A stretch of DNA of 64,000 nt from Odiellus spinosus (taxonomy: Eukaryota; Arthropoda; Arachnida; Opiliones; Phalangiidae), in the NCBI GenBank assembly GCA_963920705.1, contig OY987225.1, positions 34,387,458 to 34,451,457 of the forward strand, written 5' to 3'. Shown here piece after piece: positions 13,057 to 24,995 of this stretch. A program made the position numbers and the translations under genes. Each line of letters opens with the position of its first letter. Within the stretch, counting starts at the first letter, position 1. The notes beneath the pieces are model-generated. The model was given only the letters and a program-made list of their open reading frames with translations, searched no databases and had not been told where the DNA came from.

Positions 13057-13231
13057 TCGCGCCATTTCTACATATCTCGCGCCATTTTTACATATCTCGC
13101 GCCACTTCTACATATCTCGCGCCACTTCTACATATCTCGCGCCACTTCTACATATCTCGCGCCACTTCTACATATCTCGCGCCACTTCTACATATCTCGC
13201 GCCACTTCTACATATCTCGCGCCACTTCTAC
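13057..13231 (+). repeat. 20-bp minisatellite, about 8.7 copies
   Basis: Exact or near-exact tandem units TCGCGCCACTTCTACATATC. The first two copies differ at one or two positions and the rest look identical. The unit length is not a multiple of three and contains no stop codon in two frames, which explains overlapping spurious open frames reading HISRHFY-like repeats. High copy identity suggests recent expansion. Confidence 0.95.
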
Positions 13232-14926
13232 TTTTATTGTAGTTCTATCTTTCGAGGAAAAGCGCGCGAATTTCCGCACGCGCCAATTTATAAATTTCAT
13301 TAATTTTTTACGAAAGCGCGCGAAAAATCTCGCGATAGTTCACATTTTTTTCTCGCTATCTCACACAATGTAACTCGAAGCTTTCTATTTGCAACATTTA
13401 TTGTTGTCATTGTTGCGAGTACTTTTTAAATGTACTAAAACTAAACATATTTCCATATTGATTATATTGTTCTCTATCTTTTTGTTTTTTTATTTATCCG
13501 CGTGTGACCCTTTAAATTACTCAAAACGCCATAATTCACGACAAACTTCGGTTAAACAAAAGATTTTTTTTTATCTTTTAAATAATAAGTCATATACGAA
13601 ACCCAAAATTTAAAAGCAATAAAAATAAAGCAGGCAAAATTTAAGGAGATGATTTTTGAGAGCACTGACCTTTTTTTTCTTATTTTTCTAAATCCTTCAG
13701 GGCGCTCAAGGATGATTGGTGTCATGATTCATGCATTGTTTTTTGATTGCAGGAGGATTAGATAGAGAGAGGAGAAATTGAACTGAACTGATTTAGGAGG
13801 ATCCCATCATGCCATGCGCCAATCAAATTCGGCCTACGGGAACACAATTGGATTTCCTACTAAAAATAACGAAATAAAAAAAAACACAAAAAACCGCTGA
13901 TTAATAATGATAATTCTAAAGCTTCGGATATATTTTTAATAAAATGAATTTTAAAAACTGGTCTATTTTTGGCCTATTAATGATCAGAGCTCTATGAAAT
14001 TAGCATCATTCGATAGAAAATTTCAATGGCTTTCTTTTAGTATAATTTTTAACTATTTTAAACCATTGTAAGTTTGTGAAAACTTAAAAATTTGATTTTT
14101 TTGTCGCAAAAGATTATTTTTTTTTGGAAATTATTGTACGATAAATGATATTTCCTAAACGCAAACGGATACGTGTAAGATAACTTCGTAACGTGACTTA
14201 AGCTTCACGTATACGTAGGCGTTAGAAGTACGATTTCACGAACTAATTTCTCGTTAGAAAAAAAATCAAATTTTTATCAAAATGGTTTAACTTTAATTAG
14301 ACCAAAAATAGACGTTTTTAACACAAGCTATTGTTATTTAATATGATTAGATTATTTTAATACCTTTTAGTATAGTTTAAACAATCAATTTCATCCAAGG
14401 TGTTAAGCATTTTGCGAGAATTCAAACTGCAAAAGTTCGGCTGAAGTTTAAAAATAAATTGAATTTTTTTAAATTTTTTTTTATTTTATATTCCCTTTGA
14501 ACCGGATATTAGGCTTAGTTTGAATATGAAAATGCATTGCTAAAGACATTTAAGCGTCGTCTGCTCAATAGGTACGGGTCTACCTTGAACAATACATTCT
14601 AATTATTATCGTAAATAAATTTTGAAAATTTCTTAAGTAAAATTTTCAAAATAAAAGTATATATTCTTTAAGCCTAATGAACGGTTAAATAGGGAAGATT
14701 TAAAATTAAATCTGTGCTTATTACGATTTAAATAAGATTACAAATACTAACCGTTTAACGAGCATACGTACATCGCGGCTACTTTGATGTTTGGCCAAGT
14801 TGAATACGATAACACCAGCGTGTAGGATTGAAAATAGGCTTAACGTTAAATCTAATGTTTCATTGTAAATTAAAATATTTAAAAAATAATTTCGGCTACA
14901 TCTTAAGATCAAAAATGTCTGAATAA
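13232..14926. other. AT-rich non-coding stretch
   Basis: Nothing gene-like. The first 100 bases continue the GCGCGC-rich composition of the minisatellite. The open frame at 13389-13613 is AT-driven, with many Phe, Lys, Asn and Ile residues. Confidence 0.4.
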
Positions 14927-15372
14927 TTTGAATTTGAAAATGAATGAATTTGAATTCAATAATAATAATTTGAATTTGAATTCAATAATAATAATTTGAA
15001 TTTGAATTCAATAATAATAATAATTTGAATTTGAATTCAATAATAATAATAATTTGAATTTGAATTCAATAATAATAATAATTTGAATTTGAATTCAATA
15101 ATAATAATAATTTGAATTTGAATTCAATAATAATAATAATTTGAATTTGAATTCAATAATAATAATTTGAATTTGAATTCAATAATAATAATAATAATAA
15201 TAATAATTTGAATTTGAATTCAATAATAATAATATTTTGAATTCAATAATAATTTGAATTCAATAATAATAATATTTTGAATTCAATAATAATAATAATT
15301 TGAATTCAATAATAATAATAATTTGAATTCAATAATAATAATTTGAATTCAATAATAATTTAAATTCATAAT
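14927..15372 (+). repeat. Compound AATTTGAATTTGAATTC/(AAT)n minisatellite
   Basis: Units of the type AATTTGAATTTGAATTC alternate with (AAT)n runs of variable length. The first part uses a doubled AATTTG core and the last part a single core (AATTTGAATTC). Unit length varies mainly because the (AAT)n part expands and contracts, so a microsatellite is nested in a minisatellite. No coding role is apparent. Confidence 0.95.
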
Positions 15373-16170
15373 AATTTCATTTAAATAATAATTATAATAT
15401 AAATTAAAGGTAAATTAATAATATTTCGATTCGGTTATAATAAGTTACGCGGTAGAAAAAGCTATTAATAAATTTGGTAGCATTTAGGCCCTATTTTTTC
15501 CATCAATTTTATTATAATGAGTCTAGACTGTATTAAAGCCTATATAATCGTTAAATATTAGGCAAAAATATGGTTTGGTTCCTTTAGTCGCCGTACCCTC
15601 ACCTTTCCCCGTTATTGAAATGGGGGCTTATAGAGTAGATATAAGTTCTAAGGCAAATCGGTTAATATTTATTAATGATTTGTCTTCTCGGAGCTAGGAG
15701 TCTACGTGGCTTCGTCTTCTTGAACATATTAAAAGGCGCTGACACGGAATAGGCGTCCATATTAACTACGCTATTTTGCGCGCCAAGTCGACCAACTCGT
15801 AGGGCCATATTACAGAGCGTACTTCTCAAATGAAATTGCTATCTATTCCTATACCAATCTATAGCTTGTTTGCTAGATTTACGTCTATACGCTTATTGAA
15901 TAAATATTATCGAATATCAACCACCACCAAAAAAAGGGATCATATTTCTACCGATCAACATTTTAGGCTAGTTTTAGTGACGTCATAGGCGCCTTATCAA
16001 ATTAGATTATCATAAAACTAAGGCTCGAAATGGTTACTTTATCTTATCGTTGATTAAAGTTAATTTGATTAATTTACTATAGTTATATTGGGTTATTTAT
16101 TTGATTTGCTTGGTATTTTTATTTGATTAGTTTAAATTATGGTTATTTGAATAGATAAGGTTATTATTCA
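15373..16170. other. Non-coding spacer between two tandem arrays
   Basis: Unique-looking AT-rich sequence with no gene visible. It changes gradually near 16080-16170 into degenerate GGTTATTTGA-like units that precede the next array. Confidence 0.4.
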
Positions 16171-17224
16171 TTGGTTGGATTGAAATATATTTCTTTGGTT
16201 AGATTGGAATATTGTGCTTTTGTTAGATTGGAATAATTATATTTTGCTTTTGTTAGATTGGAATAATTATATTCTGCTTTTGTTAGATTGGAATAATTAT
16301 ATTGCTTTGGTTATATTTTAATAATTATATTTTGCTTTGGTTATATTGGAATATTTTGCTTGGTTAGATTGGAATATATTTCTTTGGTTAGATTGGAATA
16401 TTTTGCTTTGGTTAGATTGGAATATTTTTGCTTGGTTAGATTGGAATATATTTCTTTGGTTAGATTGGAATATTTTGCTTTGGTTAGATTGGAATATTTT
16501 GCTTTGGTTAGATTGGAATATTTTGCTTTGGTTAGATTGGAATATTTTGCTTTTGTTAGATTGGAATAATTATATTTTGCTTTGGTTAGATTGGAATATT
16601 TTGCTTGGTTAGATTGGAATATTTTGCTTTGGTTAGATTGGAATATATTTCTTTGGTTAGATTGGAATATATTTCTTTGGTTAGATTGGAATATATTTCT
16701 TTGGTTAGATTGGAATATATTTCTTTGGTTAGATTGGAATATTTTGCTTTGGTTAGATTGGAATATTTTTGCTTGGTTAGATTGGAATATATTTCTTTGG
16801 TTAGATTGGAATATTTTGCTTTGGTTAGATTGGAATATTTTGCTTTGGTTAGATTGGAATATTTTGCTTTGGTTAGATTGGAATATTTTGCTTTTGTTAG
16901 ATTGGAATAATTATATTTTGCTTTGGTTAGATTGGAATATTTTGCTTGGTTAGATTGGAATATTTTGCTTTGGTTAGATTGGAATATATTTCTTTGGTTA
17001 GATTGGAATATATTTCTTTGGTTAGATTGGAATATATTTCTTTGGTTAGATTGGAATATATTTCTTTGGTTAGATTGGAATATTTTGCTTGGTTAGATTG
17101 GAATATTTTGCTTTGGTTAGATTGGAATATTTTGCTTTGGTTAGATTGGAATATTTTGCTTTGGTTAGATTGGAATATTTTGCTTTGGTTAGATTGGAAT
17201 ATTTTGCTTTGGTTAGATTGGAAT
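16171..17224 (+). repeat. 22-24-bp minisatellite with 341-bp higher-order repeat
   Basis: More than 40 tandem units built on GGTTAGATTGGAATAT followed by one of several endings (TTTGCTT, ATTTCTT, TTTTGCTT or a longer AATTATATTTTGC variant). The order of variants itself repeats: the block around the long variant at 16561 recurs at 16902, exactly 341 bases later, with the same sequence of endings on both sides. This is a higher-order repeat present in a little over two copies. The long open frames across it (LDWNILLW- or VRLEYFAL-like) are consequences of a stop-free unit. Confidence 0.95.
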
Positions 17225-19094
17225 TTCCACCTTTTAAACCAGACGGTTAGTTTGTTAACTATTATAAGTGTTAGTTTTTAACGTCTAGTAAAAGGATGCA
17301 GCGTGTTAAGATATTGGTTCCGATCTCTAGCGTACTTTCATTCATGCAAAAGACACTAAGCGAAATCTAAGAACCTCGTGACATCACGTAAAAGAAAAGA
17401 AAAGAAAGCAAAAAGCGGGAAATTATCAATCAGAATAAATATCAACCACCAGCTAATCGAAAAATTAAAACAAAAACGTGTGAACGGGCCTTTGATATAA
17501 ATAAACCAAATGCGTAGAACTTTATACGCGTTGCATTCTCAGATTGAAAATCTAAGTATAGCTAGATATTAGCGTCTATTCAATAGACAAGAATGAATAG
17601 TAGGAAAAGCTATTGAACGCTTGTATTTCTAATCCCAAGGCTTACCCGTTTATTTCTCTATCGCTTTGCTACGGGTACGGCTTCCTTATACGATACGAGT
17701 CTCATCCTTATATTGGGTGCCATTTTTCCCTGATCCCTAACGACCGGAGAATCGCTCCTCCATAGTTTTCTGGTCAGTTTTACGGTCAAGATCACTCGCA
17801 AATTTCCCTACTATCGAAACTGGACAGCCTAAATACATCTATCATATTTTTATTATAGACAACCGTCGAGTTTGCTTCGTACGTGATGTATATTATAATA
17901 TAACTGGGATATTCTTGGACAGTGGGTGCGCCCGCCAACCAGGGTTCCCCAAACCCTCTTTGCTTAATTTAAGAAGAAGCTCGCGTTACCATAGTCACGC
18001 GCGGACTTTAGTTTTCAACGCGTACGGAGCTAGAGGGACCTTTATATCTCGTGAAATATTAAAATCACGCGACATTAGTACGTAGAAAGGCAGCGCGAGA
18101 AAAAAGCACGCGCAGTTTTTTTGTTCCGCACGAGACAAACCATAATTTCGCGCGCTTTTAAATTATATTTCATTTTTTATATGCGCGTGAAAATACCAAA
18201 ATTTCGCGCGCTTTTAATTTTTTTAATAAGCACGTGAAAAATTATTATTATTTTGGGGAAAAAACACGCGCAAATTCTGATTTCTTCAGCCTTTTAGATC
18301 CTTATCGAAATTATATTGTTTTGGGTTTCTACGAGTTTAACCTTATGTAAGAAGTTCCGCCATAGTGTAACCCATTATGTAAACTGAATAGAAAATACGT
18401 ATTCTCAGTTAAAATGTACGGAAATCTGTCCATGAACTGGACTATGGCACAAGGGCAGTAAGCGTCAAATCTAGGTCCGAATCTCCTTTTACAGGAAATA
18501 CACCAAGACGGCTGGACTGTGAAAATTCCTTCTCAGAGTGTCCGGGAAAATACTGGGGAAGGGGGGTGGGGGTTCTGAAACGCATAATAAGTAAATCCTA
18601 GAACGGGTCGATAATATTGGCCCCTGGCCTAAATCAATGCTTTGTATATAGGAGGGAGGGTATGGTATGGTGGCAGAGGGGGTGGGAGGAATAGCCCCTC
18701 GGCTGACCATCGCGGCCACCCCTCTCCATCATAATTTGGGGCCTACCCTTCCCTATCATCTCATCTCTGGACGATTTCCTCTCAAAACCCCCAACTCTAT
18801 AGCATAGAATATAGGGAGGGAGGGAGGGGTGTCACCCCTCGCCTTCCTTCCAGCCATCAACTGTGGGGGCTCGCAACTGGTCAATTATTACAGCATGAAC
18901 TGGACAAGGGGATGCTACGCTTAAGAAAAGGCTAGATTATCGATTTTTATTCAACCCAAAAGGGGGGATAGTTCCGGGGGTTCGGGGACGTGGATATTTT
19001 GCGCTAGCCTTCTTTCTCTCATTTTCCATCTTTCTACGTGTATATTGATAAACCTTATTCACACCAGTTTCTTCAAATAGAAGAAACTATCTAG
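17225..19094. other. Non-coding spacer with G-rich tract
   Basis: No gene is supportable. The segment 18000-18280 is rich in CGCGC words in an AT background. The segment 18540-18880 is unusually G/C-run rich and purine-biased, with a candidate quadruplex at 18814-18829. The open frame at 18489-18719 on the minus strand is a proline-rich reading of these G runs and has no domain. Confidence 0.45.
18814..18829 (+). other. Candidate G-quadruplex motif
   Basis: GGGAGGGAGGGAGGGG has four runs of three or more G separated by single bases, which fits the standard quadruplex pattern with very short loops. A weaker G-rich tract with a similar GGAGGGAGGG start lies near 18651. Whether it forms a structure in cells is unknown. 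Confidence 0.6.
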
Positions 19095-19561
19095 TTTTTT
19101 TCCTACTATAGTTGGTTGAAAATTAAGTTTTTCCTACTATAGATGTTTGAAAATTAAGTTTTTCCTACTATAGTTGGTTGAAAATTAAGATTTTCCTACT
19201 ATAGTTGGTTGATAATTAAGTTTTTTCTACTATAGTTGGTTGAAAATTAAGATTTTCCTACTATAGTTGATTAAAAATTAAGTTTTTCCTACTATAGTTG
19301 GTTGAAAATTAAGATTTTCCTACTATAGTTGATTAAAAATTAAGTTTTTCCTACTATAGTTGGTTGATAATTAAGTTTTTTCTACTATAGTTGGTTGAAA
19401 ATTAAGCTTTTCCTACTATAGTTGATTAAAAATTAAGTTTTTCCTACTATAGTTGGTTGATAATTAAGCTTTTCCTACTATAGATGTTTGAAAATTAAGT
19501 TTTTCCTACTATAGTTGGTTGAAAATTAAGTTTTCCCTACTATAGTCAGATGAAAATTAAG
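19095..19561 (+). repeat. 31-bp minisatellite, about 15 copies
   Basis: Tandem units containing TCCTACTATAGTTGGTTGAA followed by AATTAAG and a T run. Variants (GATTAAAAATTAAG, GATGTTTGAAAATTAAG) recur at intervals, so the array grew by duplicating groups of units. Degenerate copies trail to about 19650. Confidence 0.95.
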
Positions 19562-21049
19562 TGTGTATTCTTCTATATATGTTTGAAATTTACCTAGAGT
19601 GTATCCTACCACATTTAGGTGCAAATTAACAGTTTATCCCCTACACTATAGTTGTATAATGGTTATCTATTCTTAACCTAACACGCTTCCTCCATAGAAT
19701 CCATAGAATATTCTATATTATTGCTGGCTATTTCCAGGCTCCTTATTCTCTATCAGGGCGTTTTTACCGCATGCATGATTCGGATATGGAAGCCTAGGCC
19801 GAGAGACAGCCAAAGCGGGCTACTTATTTTCGTCTGTCCGTTCGTGGATAATAAGAAAAGATGTAGACAAAAACCGAGTCGTATTCGCACCTCCAAATCT
19901 AAAAGAATTTCTAACTGAAGATTGAAAATGAAAGAAAACCCTAAAGATAATTTAATTCAGCCTGTATTTAAAATAAATCTTTTTATAGTTTTAATAATAC
20001 GAATAGGGCATTTAGGGTATAATTATTTTAACAATATATTTTCGAAACTATTACACCATTTAAACTTATACGAATACTATATGTCTATATATACGCGTGT
20101 ATATGTCCAATCTCTTTCTCTTGACCGCGGTTATATATCTCCGTGAACGGGCACACCTGTCAAGTGACCGACCACGAAAAGCTTCGACTCCAGTGTCCGA
20201 GCCTTTCTTCACCCCCTTCTCTTTCTCATCGAGTCCCGACTGACCCTAAGACCGTTCGGCCGCTGGTCAGCCTCTAAAGCGCAAAACCGCTTAAGCTCCT
20301 AGCGGTGACAAAAACCCCCAGTCTCCCACCATTCCTACAAACGTTTGTCCAATCGTAATATTCATCGAATATAAATCTACTCGACCTTTTGAACCATAGA
20401 GACTGATTTAGAGCGGTCAAGCCGACTACGCGTTGAAACCTAGGTAGAGAGTTTGGTAGTTGTACGATTCCCAGTTGGACATTCGACTCGATCTCTAGCC
20501 GTTCGAGGTTTTTGAGTGTCGCGTGATTCGCGAGGTTTAACGGCGAAGGACCAGCGAATTGAATGACCACTAGTAACCCGCTTTCTCCGCCTTACACGCT
20601 ATTAAAAGGGACAAAGCGAACGAGATAAAAATACACGAATGTCCGAGAGACGGGTGTAAAAAGGTTCAAGGCAGGATTTTGCGGTTTGCCGCCTTAGGGG
20701 GGACCAGGGGGGGGGGGGGGAGAAACAAACACTATATACTATAAGAGTATTACAGCTATGGGGGGAAACGGGGTAAGAAGAAGGTGGGGGGAGTCGAGTA
20801 TATCGGTCAAGCCTACGTACGTAGTTGGTCTACTTCATGTACCGAGGCCGTCTTCGTCTATTTGCTAAAGCCTACTTTTACACACTGTTCTTGTAAGATC
20901 ACTATAAAAGCTAACAGATATCTTACAAGTCGAAATAATATATTTGCTAATGATTCTGGATGCGTGATTTTGAAGTTTAAGAATGGTATTGTATTATTTC
21001 CGGGTGATATTAAAAATGTTGTTTACTTTTGAATATGGAAATTTTGTGT
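19562..21049. other. Spacer containing a relatively GC-rich island (20150-20720)
   Basis: Mostly non-coding. The part 20150-20720 has higher GC and more CpG than its neighbours, and a 98-codon minus-strand frame at 20274-20570 lies in it. The predicted peptide has a stretch loosely like a leucine-rich repeat (LKNLERLEIES), but I recognise no domain, so no gene is called. A G run of about 14 bases occurs near 20707-20720. Confidence 0.35.
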
Positions 21050-21722
21050 ACTTTTGATATTAGAAATATATTCCATTGTTTAATTGTGATATTAAAAATA
21101 AATTCCATTGTTTAATTGTGATATTAAAAATATATTCCATTGTTTAATTGTGATATTAAAAAAATATTCCATTGTTTAATTGTGATATTAAAAAAATATT
21201 CCATTGTTTAATTGTGATATTAAAAATATTGCTTTGTTTAATTGTGATATTAAAAATATTGCTTTGTTTAATTGTGATATTAAAAATATTGCTTTGTTTA
21301 ATTGTGATATTAAAAATATTGCTTTGTTTAATTGTGATATTAAAAATATTCCATTGTTTAATTGTGATATTAAAAATATTGCTTTGTTTAATTGTGATAT
21401 TAAAAATATTCCATTGTTTAATTGTGATATTAAAAATATTGCTTTGTTTAATTGTGATATTAAAAATATTCCATTGTTTAATTGTGATATTAAAAATATT
21501 GCTTTGTTTAATTGTGATATTAAAAATATTCCATTGTTTAATTGTGATATTAAAAATATTGCTTTATTTACTTGTAATATTAAAAATATTGCTTTGTTTA
21601 ATTGTGATATTAAAAATATTGCTTTGTTTAATTGTGATATTAAAAAATATTGCTTTGTTTACTTGTAATATTAAAAAATATTGCTTTATTTACTAGTAAT
21701 ATTAAAAAATATTCTTAGTTAT
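21050..21722 (+). repeat. 30-bp minisatellite with 60-bp dimer pattern
   Basis: About 22 units built on GTTTAATTGTGATATTAAAA followed by ATATT and one of two endings, CCATT or GCTTT. Units are 30-32 bases. Between about 21331 and 21550 the two endings alternate strictly, giving a 60-bp higher-order dimer repeated about four times, while the flanks are runs of a single type. The long plus-strand open frames here are artefacts of a stop-free unit whose length is a multiple of three. Confidence 0.95.
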
Positions 21723-24700
21723 ATGGAATTATTTGTAGTATTAGAAATATGTTATATTATTTACTTGTGATATTAGAAATGGTATCAATGGTTTATTTTT
21801 AATATTATTATTATTAATATCATGAGAATTCAGTGTTTTTTTTTTTTCAGATTCTTAAATAATTAATGTTATATTTTAAATTTCATGTTGAAATAAAATA
21901 AAATATTTCAAATGAAACTTTAAAAAGTGTTAGAAAGTTAATTGAAATAAGAAATATTAATAAAAGGTGTTAATCAAAAACATTAGAAATATTTGTATTA
22001 CATCTAAACAGTTAAATGTTTTTGCAAAATTTCACACGAGGATGTGTTAGAAAGCGTATAGGAGTGTGGTATTAATTTTTCGTGAGTTTCATCGATTACG
22101 TCATATTAAAAATAACGAATCATATTGAAAACAACACGGATTGCAAAAATATGTTAAAATAAACATAAATATTAAATATATTCGTACGTAATAAAATTTT
22201 GAAGTTTGTTAGAGAAGAAAATTAATTAGTTTAAATATTTAAAGATTTTCTTTCAATAAAGAACTTCTAAATTTTAATTGATAAATGTGTTAGTGATAAG
22301 CCTTGGTCTATTTTTCCGTGCGTTACAAAAAAACATGATATTAAAAAATCAATGTTTTTCTTTATGTAAACAACACGTTTGCAAAATGTGCAAAATTAAA
22401 AAAAAATACTCACAATTAGGTTTTGGATTTCAAAATGAGAACAAAAAACACTTTTTTTTTAAAACAGAAAAGAACTGAAATGAATGTAAAAAAATCAAAA
22501 TTAAAATAAATTTAAAAAATAATTTAAAGCGTTGCTGTTACTAATTAATTTTGGATTTTTTTTTATCATAATACGAATTTATATTCAAATTTTTATATCT
22601 CCATAAAAAATAAACTTAAATTTAAGTTTATTAAGATATTATAGGCTGTATTGTTTTTTAATTATATTTCCAAATATATTTAAATTTATATTGGGAGACA
22701 AAACAGTAACAGCATCGCTTCTTCAACATAATAAAATAAAATAAAAATAAATTATACAGAAATTATACTCACAAAAATAAAAAAAATGTGTGTGAATCCT
22801 AGGTTTGATATTCAAATTTGCCAAACTTTTTTTTTTTTTTTTTTTTAAGAGAAGAAGTCGTTTTTATTTAAATAAACAACAGATTTTAGCTGATTTTTCC
22901 ATACGTAGCGCGTCAAAATTCAATATTGGTTAGTATTTAGTTTTGTTAGTTTTACCCGGGCTGCAGTGCAATTTTTAAAAGTTCACGTAAGAAATAAATC
23001 CAAAATTTTCCCGAGTCACAATTTGGTTTTTTTTTTAAATAAATTATAGTACCTTTCAATTTATATTCACTTAATCAACTCCCAAATTATCAATAATGGT
23101 TAGGTTAGTTTTTATTTTAACTAGATTAATTTATGAGTCGAATAAGTGGACCCAAATTCTTTAAAAATAATAATTAGACTTGAGAGATTTTTTTTAATTA
23201 CGCTTTTAATTGAAAAATACCGTAATTAGATTATAATTGTGACCTTAGGAATATTATTGGATATTTCAACTAGCTGGTACAATTATTATTATTTTTTTTC
23301 CCCAATAGGAAAACTTTCCGATCTTTAATTATCTGAATAATTAAAAACATTCGCTTACTTCCAATTAACGCGCGCTTTTTTTACTTAAATTCATTATCAT
23401 TTTTTTTTTTCCATCTTTCTCTAAGGAACTAGACCATAGTATTACAGTGTTATCACAATTACAAAGGAACTTTTTTAGTGTATTTTTTTGTATTTTTTTT
23501 TTTTTTTTTTTTTTCGCGTTAGGAACTTGTTCAGTTTACTATACATTTTTGTGTTTTTATCTTTGTAATTGGAATTTAATTTAATTATCTAAAATTAATT
23601 GAAATTAAAATAAATATTAGTTTTAAATTAAAAAAGTCGTCTAAACCTGTGTAGTGGGCGTGGGTTGAAATTAAAATATAAATTAAAAATTTAATTTCAA
23701 AATTATATATGATGGGGTTTAAATGGTTAATATTATTTATATATCTAAAAAATTGGTTATTGTTAGTTACCAAGCAATGAAAATAGTCTTTTTTTATTGG
23801 GGTAGGATTTGTATTATGGTTATTTTTTTTAGCCCAAAAATATATATAGAGAGATGGTAAAACATTTTTGCTTTACCTGTTTTCATATATTTTGAATAAA
23901 CCATTTGTTTTTTTTTAAAAAGCCTTGATGATGATTAATTAGTTAATAGTTATAATCACCACTTAGGCCCGCGGGTATTTCTCGAGCGGTTTTTAGGAAG
24001 TTGCTTACCATTTTTACCCAGTGTTATTTTGTATTTTTATAAAATTATTTTTTTATTATTATTATTTTCACGTTTATTTTTTAATTTTTTTTTATTCGAA
24101 GGAACTTATTACTTTTGCCCTTTATTACGCGTATTAGTTTATTTAGCTAAGAAAAGGGTGGGAAGGGGGTTATAGTTATAATAGTTATCGTATAATAGGC
24201 GGTGATTAGTTAAGATCTATTACGGTGCGTCGAACTGAAAAAATTAATAAAATAATAATAATAAACTATTTTTTTAAATATCCTGTAAAATAAAAAATTA
24301 TGTTAATTAAAAGTGCCTAAATATATTCCTAAGTGTTAATTAAATGTCGATTTTTTCTATTTTTTTCATTTTTGAGCACGAGTCACATTGTTATTTAAAT
24401 TCGGAAATTCGCGAAAATTCCAAATTTTGTTTTTGTTATGGGGGGTTATTTTTTTTTATTATATATAATATTCAACAATGGGGTTTGGATTTTCAATTTT
24501 TTCGCAAAAAATCATATTTTGTCGAAAAGATTTCGATTTTTGTATTCCATGCAAAAATGTATATAGACGATTTACGGGAAAAATTGGGGAAATGGATGAT
24601 CACGTGACTAAAAAACGAAATATATTCTTAAAACATTGATTCCACATTGTCAAACATCCATTCTATCAAATTCGGACCAAAATTATAAAATAAAATTAAT

Positions 24701-24732
24701 AACTCATACCTTTTTCTAAAAAAAGAACGAAG
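21723..24732. other. Very AT-rich non-coding stretch
   Basis: No gene recognised. The stretch is dominated by A/T runs (for example near 22829-22846 and 23497-23514) and contains a MITE-like repeat at 23066-23150. The small open frames show only A/T-driven residue composition. Confidence 0.45.
23066..23150. repeat. Small inverted-repeat element, copy 1
   Basis: The ends are imperfect inverted repeats: left TTCACTTAATCAACTCCCAA and, on the other strand, a phrase like TCCACTTATTCGACTCATAA. A related copy at about 37485-37596 shares TTAACTAGATTAATTT and AAGTGGACCCAAA with it and has better preserved arms. Probably a short non-autonomous DNA element. Confidence 0.5.
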
Positions 24733-24995
24733 CTTATATTCGGATAGATCTCGTCACAAGCTTTCAAACGAGACAAATTAGGTCAAATTCGGACAATAAT
24801 TAAGAAAGTTACGAGTATTTTAAGATATTTTATTTTACGTCACTATGACGTAAGAATTTAATATTAAAAATGGCGCGCGCCACTAATGTGACGTCACAAA
24901 TACTTATTTTTTATAAAATCGTTCGTAACTTCGTTATTTACCGGCCGATTTTAATCTAATTTGTCGCGTTTTAAAGCTCCGAATGTGCCCTTTCA
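24733..24995. mobile_element. Long imperfect palindrome with CRE-like core
   Basis: The left part (24733-24850) and the reverse complement of the right part (24885-24990) share, in order, a phrase like ATTCGGA, CGAGACAAATTAG or CGCGACAAATTAG, an AAATTCGG-like phrase, AAGTTACGA and a TGACGT-containing end. The centre holds TTACGTCA-CTA-TGACGTAA (24835-24853), GGCGCGCGCC (24872-24881) and GTGACGTCAC (24888-24897). This could be an old foldback transposon; the CRE-type sites may be incidental. Confidence 0.5.

Noticed and set aside
13026..13373. 115-codon HISRHFY-repeat frame
   Set aside because: Produced by a 20-bp minisatellite that is open in two frames at once.
16337..17281. Long plus-strand frames with LDWNILLW-like repeats
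   Set aside because: They are stop-free readings of a minisatellite unit, open in more than one frame, with no initiation context or non-repeat domain.
20274..20570. 98-codon minus-strand frame with slight leucine-rich-repeat look
   Set aside because: Only one weak repeat-like segment, no clear splice partners; kept as a compositional finding, not as a gene.
21172..21696. 174-codon frame of NCDIKNIALF/LIVILKILLC type
   Set aside because: Two overlapping frames of a 30-bp tandem array; a coding repeat protein is not supported.
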